Translations under genes and position numbers: made by a program | NCBI GenBank assembly: GCA_005888335.1 | Contig: VAWY01000203.1 | Span: 1 to 8,168, forward strand | Reading direction: 5' to 3' | Source of the DNA: Actinomycetota bacterium | GTDB taxonomy: Bacteria > Actinomycetota > Thermoleophilia > Solirubrobacterales > Solirubrobacteraceae | Length of the DNA: 8,168 nucleotides | The notes under the pieces: model-generated | The model's input: only the letters and a program-made list of their open reading frames with translations | The model's database searches: none | What the model was told of the DNA's origin: nothing | Shown: one piece after another, positions 1 through 4,892 of the stretch | Position numbering within the stretch: position 1 is the first letter of the stretch | Layout of the letters: every line of letters begins with the position of its first letter

Positions 1-90
1 CCCGCGGTCGAGCACGCGCTCGACAGCCGCTTGCAGGTCGTGGCGCAGCGGCTCGAGGGGTGTGCGGGGATCGAAGAGCGCGACCGCCAG
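1..90 (-). CDS. DegT/DnrJ/EryC1-family aminotransferase, N-terminal fragment (runs off window)
   Basis: Only the first 30 codons are present. Read from a CTG at 90-88 they give MAVALFDPRTPL, then EPLRHDLQAAVERVLDRG. This resembles the opening of PLP-dependent sugar aminotransferases of the DegT/DnrJ/EryC1 fold, which begin with a short strand of the form 'VPLFDP/VDL', then a helix of the form 'xLxxEIxxAxxxVLxSG' ahead of the first active-site loop. Family members usually make amino-sugars for surface glycans or natural products. The start is unusual: a TAG stop lies in frame at 105-103, and no ATG, GTG or TTG occurs between it and the conserved sequence, so CTG is the best candidate. A TAGCGT -10-like hexamer at 105-100 sits 9 bases before it, which fits a leaderless mRNA. 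The catalytic lysine lies outside the window, so the family call rests on a short match. Confidence 0.6.
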   Translation of the reverse strand, partial: MAVALFDPRTPLEPLRHDLQAAVERVLDRG

Positions 91-99
91 AGGCGCGAC

Positions 100-130
100 A
101 CGCTAGTGGGCGCGTCCGGAAGTCGGGCGG
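100..130 (-). promoter_or_regulatory. Promoter-like element, copy 1 (upstream of the aminotransferase)
   Basis: Read on the minus strand from 130 to 101, this 30-base stretch matches the elements at 256-285 (25 of 30 positions) and 3401-3430 (22 of 30). Its core is CCGGACGCGCCCACTAGCGT, ending in TAGCGT, an actinobacterial TAnnnT-type -10 hexamer. Nine bases separate that hexamer from the inferred CTG start, which would make the transcript leaderless. No good -35 hexamer is visible at 16-18 bases spacing. Confidence 0.5.
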
Positions 131-161
131 GTCGTCGGGCGTCGCTGGCCGGAATTCGCCC

Positions 162-228
162 ACCCACCCGCCGACCGGCGTCCGAAGGTGTGGGGGGTGG
201 GAAACAGTCCGAGGACCGACGGGTGGGT
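162..228. repeat. Inverted repeat in the spacer between the aminotransferase and tetR
   Basis: ACCCACCCG at 162-170 is the exact reverse complement of CGGGTGGGT at 220-228, with two further pairs beyond one mismatch; about 49 bases separate the arms. The loop contains the 13-base word at 181-193 and a G-rich run. The arms are far apart for a terminator and no T-run follows, so the role is unclear. The rest of the 106-328 spacer shows no credible gene. Confidence 0.4.
181..193 (+). repeat. 13-base word, copy A
   Basis: TCCGAAGGTGTGG occurs here and again at 5999-6011. Both copies are in non-coding spacers and in the same orientation. The match is exact but short, so chance is possible. Confidence 0.3.
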
Positions 229-255
229 CCAGGCGGCTGCCAGCGGCGTGCGAAA

Positions 256-286
256 CCGTCGGACTTGCGGACGCGTCCACTACCGA
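256..286 (+). promoter_or_regulatory. Promoter-like element, copy 2 (orphan)
   Basis: This copy shares 25 of 30 positions with the element at 3401-3430. It contains the perfect 10-base palindrome GGACGCGTCC (269-278) followed by ACTACCGA. It points right, toward the 3' end of the minus-strand tetR gene, and no credible plus-strand gene follows. The hexamer TACCGA lacks the final T of a good -10. It may be a decayed promoter, the promoter of an RNA antisense to the tetR end, or a regulator-binding site rather than a promoter. Confidence 0.4.
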
Positions 287-328
287 GCAGCCGGCCATGG
301 CCCGCGTCGCGCGCGTCGCGCCGGGGCG

Positions 329-949
329 TCAGCCGGCGGGCGCGGCGAGGCGCTCGAGCAGCCAGCGGGAGTGCTCCAGGAGGCGCTCGAGCGGGTACTC
401 GTCGGGCTCGGTGAGCAGGAGGCGGGCGGCCTCGTCGGCGAGCGCCGAGAGCATCCGCGCGGTCAGCGGAGGGTCGGGCGACGCCAGCCCGGGGCCGCCG
501 GAGCCGGGGCGGACGACGTCGGCGAGCACGGCGAGGACAGCCTCGCGCCCGCGCGCGATGTGCTCGCGCAGCACCTCGGGCGCCCCCTCCGGAGGCATCA
601 GGATGAGCCGCCACGTCACCGGGTCGGCGCGGACAGCCTCCAGGTAGCCGCGCGTCGCGGCGAGCAGCGCCTCGGTACGTGACTCGGCCGCGATCAGGTC
701 GTCGCCGAGGATCTCCGACAGCTGGGCGAGCGCCCGCTCGGTCTCGCGGTCGAGCAGCGCCTGCAGGAGGCCGCGCAGATCGTGGAAGTGCCCGTAGACG
801 ATCGGCCGCGTGATGCCGGCGCGGCGGGCGACCGCCTCCATCGTCACGCCGTGGAATCCGTGCTCGCCGACGAGCTCCTTGGTGACGTCGAGGAGCTGCT
901 CGCGGCGCTCGGCGGCGCTCATGCGTTGTGTGCGTGACGTCACACTCAT
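329..949 (-). CDS. TetR-family transcriptional repressor
   Basis: The 206-residue protein has the standard TetR layout. The N-terminal helix-turn-helix spans about residues 15-62, with the core VTMEAVARRAGITRPIVYGH and then FHDLRGLLQALL, typical of the DNA-binding domain. The rest is an all-helical ligand-binding and dimerisation domain of ordinary length that cannot be tied to a ligand by sight. It diverges from the monooxygenase gene at 1023 across a 73-base spacer carrying phased palindromes, so it probably represses both itself and the monooxygenase-dehydrogenase pair, released by a substrate-like molecule (inference). ATG at 949 is used. A second in-frame ATG at 922 (Met10) would still keep the whole DNA-binding domain. 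No clear Shine-Dalgarno sequence precedes either. The gene ends facing the orphan element at 256-286. Confidence 0.9.
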   Translation of the reverse strand: MSVTSRTQRMSAAERREQLLDVTKELVGEHGFHGVTMEAVARRAGITRPIVYGHFHDLRGLLQALLDRETERALAQLSEILGDDLIAAESRTEALLAATRGYLEAVRADPVTWRLILMPPEGAPEVLREHIARGREAVLAVLADVVRPGSGGPGLASPDPPLTARMLSALADEAARLLLTEPDEYPLERLLEHSRWLLERLAAPAG

Positions 950-954
950 CAGGT

Positions 955-998
955 TTGCACCGTGTAGCTTACAGCACCGTAACTTACGCTTGTGTAAC
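955..998. promoter_or_regulatory. Divergent promoter/operator between tetR and the monooxygenase gene
   Basis: Two 11-base near-palindromes are visible: TGTAGCTTACA at 963-973 and CGTAACTTACG at 978-988, with centres exactly 15 bases apart. A further GTAAC half-site follows at 994-998. Equivalently, GTARCTTAC-type units start at 964 and 979, with a partial one at 994. Phased palindromes in a tetR-divergent spacer are what is expected for TetR dimers binding in array. TAnnnT hexamers lie inside the palindromes: TAACTT at 980-985 reading right (TTGCAC at 955-960 as a weak -35, 19-base spacer) and TAAGCT at 971-966 reading left. Binding would therefore block both promoters. The operator assignment is inferred from pattern and position. 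Confidence 0.65.
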
Positions 999-1022
999 CG
1001 AGTGAAGGCGAGAGCTCATACC

Positions 1023-2561
1023 ATGACCATCTGCGATCAGCGCGACCGCGCCGTGCTCGACGACGAGACCGTGCTCCCCGCCGAGGTCGACGTCGCCGTG
1101 ATCGGCAGCGGGTTCTCGGGCCTGGCCACCGCGGTCGGGCTCAAGCGCTCCGGCCGCGAGGACTTCGTCGTCCTCGAGCGCGCCCGCGACGTGGGCGGCA
1201 CCTGGCGCGACAACGCCTATCCAGGCTGCGCGTGCGACGTGCCGAGCCACCTGTACTCGTTCTCGTTCGCGCCCAATTCGGACTGGAGCTCGACCTTCTC
1301 GCCCCAGCCGGAGATCCACGCCTACCTTCGCCGCGTCGCCGAGCAGGAAGGCGTCCTGCCCCACGTGCGCTTCGGCTGCGAGGTGGAGGAGGCCGCCTGG
1401 GACGAGGCCGCGCAGCGCTGGCGGCTGCGCACGTCCGCCGGGAGGCTCAGCGCGCGCGTCGTGGTCGCCGGCGCCGGCCCGCTCAGCGAGCCGGCGATCC
1501 CCGACATCCCGGGCCTGCGCGACTTCCAGGGCACGGTCTTCCACTCGGCGACGTGGGACCACGACCACGACCTCGACGGCGAGCGCGTCGCGGTGATCGG
1601 CACGGGCGCGAGCGCGATCCAGTTCGTCCCCCAGATCCAGCCGCGCGTCGGCAAGCTGCACGTCTTCCAGCGGACGGCGCCGTGGATCATGCCGCGCCCC
1701 GACCGCCCGCTGACCCGCTTCGAGCGCGCGCTGTACCGCCGCGTCCCCGCCGCCCAGCGGCTCATGCGCAAGGCGATCTACTGGGGCCGCGAGGCCTACG
1801 CGATCCCCCTCCTGCGCGTGCGCCTCTCCCGGGTCATCGAGCGCGCCGCGCGGCGCCACCTGCGCCGCCAGGTGCCCGACCCCAAGCTGCGCGCCAAGCT
1901 CACCCCCGACTACGCGCCCGGCTGCAAGCGGATCCTCGTCTCCAACGACTACCTGCCCGCGCTGGGCGGGCCCAACGTCGAGGTCGTCTGCGACGGCATC
2001 GCGGAGATCCGCGAGCGCTCGATCGTCGCCAAGGACGGCACCGAGCGCGAGCTCGACACGATCATCCTCGGCACCGGCTTCCACGTCACCGACCTGCCGA
2101 TCGCCGAGCGCCTGCGCGGCCGCGACGGACGCACCCTGGCCGAGCACTGGGACGGCAGCCTCCAGGCCCACCGCGGCACCACGGTCGCCGGCTTCCCCAA
2201 CCTGTTCATCCTGCTCGGGCCCAACACCGGGCTCGGCCACACGTCCGTCGTGCTGATGGCCGAGGCCCAGGCCGCCTACGTCCTGCAGGCGCTCGAGCAC
2301 CTCGACGGCGACGACATCGGAGCGGTCGAGCCCCGCCGCGAGGCGCAGGACTCCTGGAACGCCGCCGTCCAGCGACGCATGGAGGGCACGGTGTGGACGG
2401 CCGGCGGCTGCGCGAGCTGGTACCTCGACAGCAAGGGCCTGAACACGACGCTGTGGCCCGACCACACGTTCCGCTTCTTCCGCGCGCTGCGCCGCTTCGA
2501 TCCCGCCGAGCACCGGCTGATCCCGGCGCCGGCGATCGAGACGGCGGAGGTGATGGCATGA
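1023..2561 (+). CDS. Flavin-containing Baeyer-Villiger-type monooxygenase
   Basis: The 512-residue cytoplasmic flavoprotein is expected to use FAD, NADPH and O2 to turn a ketone into an ester or lactone. Visible landmarks are the FAD-binding GSGFSG at 28-33 (VAVIGSGFSG), GGTWRDNAYPG at 58-68 followed by CDVPS, the BVMO fingerprint F168-Q-G-T-V-F-H174-S-A-T-W178-D179, the second nucleotide-binding loop GTGASA at 193-198 for NADPH, and GTGFHVTD near residue 357. Length and motif order fit class B monooxygenases. ATG 1023 is chosen because upstream in-frame codons run through the operator and tetR. GGCGAGAG at 1008-1014 is a modest ribosome site. The stop overlaps the dehydrogenase start (ATGA), so the two are an operon. 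A dehydrogenase-BVMO pair would convert a secondary alcohol to a ketone and then to an ester. The substrate cannot be read from sequence, and no esterase is in view. Confidence 0.92.
   Translation: MTICDQRDRAVLDDETVLPAEVDVAVIGSGFSGLATAVGLKRSGREDFVVLERARDVGGTWRDNAYPGCACDVPSHLYSFSFAPNSDWSSTFSPQPEIHAYLRRVAEQEGVLPHVRFGCEVEEAAWDEAAQRWRLRTSAGRLSARVVVAGAGPLSEPAIPDIPGLRDFQGTVFHSATWDHDHDLDGERVAVIGTGASAIQFVPQIQPRVGKLHVFQRTAPWIMPRPDRPLTRFERALYRRVPAAQRLMRKAIYWGREAYAIPLLRVRLSRVIERAARRHLRRQVPDPKLRAKLTPDYAPGCKRILVSNDYLPALGGPNVEVVCDGIAEIRERSIVAKDGTERELDTIILGTGFHVTDLPIAERLRGRDGRTLAEHWDGSLQAHRGTTVAGFPNLFILLGPNTGLGHTSVVLMAEAQAAYVLQALEHLDGDDIGAVEPRREAQDSWNAAVQRRMEGTVWTAGGCASWYLDSKGLNTTLWPDHTFRFFRALRRFDPAEHRLIPAPAIETAEVMA
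2546..2553 (+). promoter_or_regulatory. Strong ribosome-binding site for the dehydrogenase
   Basis: GGAGGTGA is a full-length Shine-Dalgarno match placed 4 bases before ATG 2558, inside the end of the monooxygenase gene. It is by far the best in the window and fixes the dehydrogenase start. It implies independent strong initiation in addition to coupling through the ATGA overlap. Confidence 0.8.
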
Positions 2562-3364
2562 GCGCCCGCGTCCTGATCACCGGTGCGGCGAGCGGCATCG
2601 GCGCCGCCACCGTCACCGCGCTGCGCGGCCGCGGCGCACGGGTCGTCGGCCTCGACGTCAACCCGTCCGGCGACGACGTGATCGCCTGCGACGTGCGCGA
2701 TCAGGCTTCCGCGGACCAGGCGGTCGCGGCCGCGGGCGAGCGACTCGGGGGCCTCGACGTCCTGATCAACTGCGCCGGCATCGGCGACCCGCAGAGCGCC
2801 GGCGCGCCGCCGGACGAGGACGCGCTGCGCGTCCTCGACGTCAACCTCCTCGGCCCGTGGCGCGTCACCGCGGCGGCGCTGCCGGCGCTGCGCGAGGCGC
2901 GCGGGCGGGTCGTCAACGTCGCGTCGGGGCTCGCGTTCCTGACCGTCCCGCTGGCCACCGCCTACTGCATGAGCAAGCGCGGGCTCGTCGCCTACTCCGA
3001 CGCGCTGCGCGCCGAGCACGGTGACGCGATCACGGTGACGACGGTCTACCCCGGCTACATCCGCACGCCGATCCACGCCGCGGCGGGCGCCAAGGGCGTC
3101 GCGCTCGAGGGCCTCGTCCCGGCCGAGCGCCTCGAGGACGCGGCACGCACGCTTGTGCGCGCCGCGCTCGGCCCGCCGGCCCGCGACCTGGCGACGACAC
3201 GGCGCGGCGGCGCGGGCTACGCGCTGCTGCGAGCGGCGCCGCGGGGCCTGGTCGACCGCGCGCTGCGCCGCCGCCTGCGCCGCGCCGTCGCGCGCGGGCA
3301 CTTCGACCGCTCCGAGATCGCCGGCGCGCTGCGTGCGGGGCTCTCGCGCGGCGGCCCCGCATAG
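2558..3364 (+). CDS. Short-chain dehydrogenase/reductase (SDR), classical type
   Basis: The 268-residue protein is an NAD(P)-dependent alcohol dehydrogenase or ketoreductase of the classical SDR family. The cofactor loop TGAASGIG is at 8-15. An Asp at 33 (GLDVN) at the end of the second strand suggests a preference for NAD over NADP. CDV at 44-46, NCAG at 71-74 (the usual NNAG/NAG motif), N96, S123 (VNVASG) and Y136-x-x-x-K140 (YCMSK) complete the N-S-Y-K catalytic tetrad. PGYIRT follows at 165-170. The C-terminal 40 or so residues are very Arg-rich (ALRRRLRRAVARG), perhaps a surface or membrane-facing patch. The gene overlaps the monooxygenase stop by 4 bases. It is expected to supply the ketone used by the monooxygenase, or remove a product; direction and substrate are inferred. 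Confidence 0.92.
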   Translation: MSARVLITGAASGIGAATVTALRGRGARVVGLDVNPSGDDVIACDVRDQASADQAVAAAGERLGGLDVLINCAGIGDPQSAGAPPDEDALRVLDVNLLGPWRVTAAALPALREARGRVVNVASGLAFLTVPLATAYCMSKRGLVAYSDALRAEHGDAITVTTVYPGYIRTPIHAAAGAKGVALEGLVPAERLEDAARTLVRAALGPPARDLATTRRGGAGYALLRAAPRGLVDRALRRRLRRAVARGHFDRSEIAGALRAGLSRGGPA

Positions 3365-3400
3365 CGCCCGCTGCGGCGACGGCGAGCGTCCGTCGGTTCC

Positions 3401-3431
3401 GCGTCGGATTTGCGGACGGGTCCACTAGCCT
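3401..3431 (+). promoter_or_regulatory. Promoter-like element, copy 3 (drives dedA-uppP-purM)
   Basis: This copy matches the element at 256-285 in 25 of 30 positions. It contains the near-palindrome GGACGGGTCC at 3414-3423, then ACTAGCCT. TAGCCT at 3426-3431 is a good TAnnnT -10 hexamer. The GTG start of dedA follows after 8 bases, so transcription would begin at or beside the start codon and give a leaderless mRNA. It lies just after the dehydrogenase stop and marks the start of a new transcription unit. Confidence 0.6.
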
Positions 3432-3439
3432 GCTGCGCC

Positions 3440-4084
3440 GTGCTGCCCGTCCTCGCCTCCGTCACCGACCCGCTCGTCAACTTCGCCGTCAACGTCGTCG
3501 GGGACCTCGGGCTGCCCGGGATCTTCCTGCTGATGGCGCCCGAGAGCGCGTGCATCCCGATCCCGTCGGAGGCCACGATGCTCTTCGCGGGCTTCAACGT
3601 CGCCAAGGGCGAGTACTCGCTGTTCGCCGCCGTGCTCGTCGGCTCGCTGGCCAACCTCGTCGGCTCGTGGGTGGCCTACGCCATCGGCTACTACGGCCGG
3701 CTCGAGCTGCTCGAGAAGCACGGGCGCGCGCTGCACGTCAAGCCGCACCACCTCGCCTGGGCCGACCGGTGGTTCGCGCGCTACGGCGACGCGGCGGTGT
3801 TCTTCTCGCGGATGCTGCCGATCGTGCGGACGTTCATCTCGCTGCCCGCCGGGGTCGCCCGCATGCCGTTCTGGCGCTTCTCGGCGTTCACGCTCGCCGG
3901 GTGCGTCCCGTGGATCCTCATGCTCACGCTCATCGGCAAGCAGGTCGGCGAGCGCTGGGGGCAGTGGAAGGATCACCTGCACTACGTCGACTACGCGGTG
4001 CTCGCGGCGATCGTCCTCGGCGTCGCGCTGCTGGTCGTGCGCCGGCGCCGCGGCGGCGGCGACGCGGCGGTGCAGGACGCCTGA
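3440..4084 (+). CDS. DedA-family (SNARE-associated/VTT) integral membrane protein
   Basis: The 214-residue, multi-spanning inner-membrane protein has DedA-family motifs: E35 in APESACIPIPSE (33-44) in the first re-entrant segment, F-x-S-R124-x-L-P-x-V-R130 (121-130), then a Gly/Pro-rich helix GVARMPFWRFSAFTLAG, and a final membrane helix (about 184-200) before an Arg-rich cytoplasmic tail. R124 and R130 keep the six-residue spacing of the essential arginines of E. coli YqjA. Recent work on DedA proteins such as UptA assigns members to moving undecaprenyl phosphate back across the membrane, which suits the uppP gene 37 bases downstream. Other members affect proton-driven transport, so the exact role is inferred. 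GTG 3440 is preferred because it follows the -10 hexamer by 8 bases. The in-frame TTG at 3410 lies inside the promoter element. Confidence 0.88.
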   Translation: MLPVLASVTDPLVNFAVNVVGDLGLPGIFLLMAPESACIPIPSEATMLFAGFNVAKGEYSLFAAVLVGSLANLVGSWVAYAIGYYGRLELLEKHGRALHVKPHHLAWADRWFARYGDAAVFFSRMLPIVRTFISLPAGVARMPFWRFSAFTLAGCVPWILMLTLIGKQVGERWGQWKDHLHYVDYAVLAAIVLGVALLVVRRRRGGGDAAVQDA

Positions 4085-4121
4085 CCCCCAGCTCAAGCTC
4101 CGCGAGGCGGTCGCGCTCGGG

Positions 4122-4892
4122 GTGCTGCACGGGCCGGCGGAGCTGCTGCCGGTCTCGTCCTCGGGGCATGTGACCCTCGTCCCCTGGCTGGCCGGCTGGG
4201 ACTACCCGGGCCTGGACGCCGAGCTGCGCAAGGCCTTCGAGGTCGCGCTGCACGCCGGCACGGCGGCGGCCCTGCTGGTGGCGCTGCGCGGCGAGGTCGG
4301 CGACGCGGCGCGCGGCTTCGATCGCCGCCGCGCCGTCCTGGTCGCCGGCTCGTTCGTGCCGCCGGCGATCGTCGGCTACGCCCTGGAGCGCCCGATCGAG
4401 CGGCACCTCGGCACACCGCCGACGATCGCCGCGGGGCTCGTCGTCGGCGCCGCGGCGATGGCGCTCGCCGACGCGTGCGGCGGCGCGGGCCGGCGCCGCG
4501 AGGACGCCGGCTGGCGCGACGCGCTCGCGCTCGGGCTGGCGCAGGCCGCGGCGCTCGTGCCCGGCGTCTCGCGCAACGGGGCCACGCTGGCGGCGGCGCG
4601 GGCGCGGGGCTTCGATCGCGAGGACGCCAATGCGCTCTCGCGCCACGTCGCGCTGCCGATCATCGTCGGCGCGACGGTGCTCAAGGGCGCGCGCCTCGCC
4701 CGGCGCGGCCTGCCGCCGGGCACGGCGCGCGCCTTCGCGGCGGGCACGGCGGCGGCCTTCGCCTCCACGCTCGGCTCCACGTGGCTGATCCGGCAGGTCG
4801 AGCGCGACCGCTCGCTGGCCCCCTACGCCGCCTACCGCCTGGCGCTGGCGGGCGTGGTCCTCCGGCGGCTCTGGCAGGATCGGCGGCCATGA
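4122..4892 (+). CDS. uppP: Undecaprenyl-diphosphate phosphatase, UppP/BacA family (divergent; start uncertain)
   Basis: This integral membrane enzyme should remove a phosphate from undecaprenyl pyrophosphate, regenerating the lipid carrier for peptidoglycan and surface glycans. The motif AELLPVSSSGH (6-16) matches the family's E-x-x-x-E/PVSSxGH active loop, and PGVSRNGAT (147-155) matches PGxSRSxxT. Differences from E. coli: the first acid of the E/Q-x-x-x-E pair (E17) is His3 here, and the Ser after the key Arg is Asn152; E21, S27, H30 and R174 equivalents are kept. GTG 4122 gives 256 residues, but homology clearly continues upstream (LREAVALG before it, to about 4092). No ATG, GTG or TTG lies in frame there, only CTC codons, so the true start is unusual or a base is wrong. 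The stop overlaps purM (ATGA). Likely coupled to dedA. Confidence 0.85.
   Translation: MLHGPAELLPVSSSGHVTLVPWLAGWDYPGLDAELRKAFEVALHAGTAAALLVALRGEVGDAARGFDRRRAVLVAGSFVPPAIVGYALERPIERHLGTPPTIAAGLVVGAAAMALADACGGAGRRREDAGWRDALALGLAQAAALVPGVSRNGATLAAARARGFDREDANALSRHVALPIIVGATVLKGARLARRGLPPGTARAFAAGTAAAFASTLGSTWLIRQVERDRSLAPYAAYRLALAGVVLRRLWQDRRP

Noticed and set aside
301..320. Tandem GCGTCGCG repeat near the tetR stop
   Set aside because: Two short units only; consistent with base composition in very GC-rich DNA.
810..1022. Upstream extension of the monooxygenase reading frame to 810
   Set aside because: It runs through the operator/promoter region and antisense to tetR. The flavin-binding domain starts normally from ATG 1023.
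984..2513. A 509-codon open frame on the minus strand opposite the monooxygenase gene
   Set aside because: The sense frame carries complete BVMO motifs. The antisense translation is low-complexity (rich in Ala, Gly, Arg, Asp, Val) without any recognisable domain, typical of shadow frames in GC-rich genes.
3410..3439. TTG at 3410 as the dedA start
   Set aside because: It lies within the conserved promoter-like element and upstream of its -10 hexamer. GTG 3440 gives the expected short N-terminus.
3425..4096. A 223-codon minus-strand frame opposite dedA
   Set aside because: Low-complexity, charged translation with no family resemblance. The plus strand encodes a clear DedA protein.
4071..4100. 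Programmed +1 frameshift joining DedA and UppP
   Set aside because: A +1 shift at the dedA TGA would indeed enter the uppP frame, but the site (GCC TGA C) is not obviously slippery and no stimulatory Shine-Dalgarno-like sequence is placed as in prfB. Kept only as one option for the missing uppP start.
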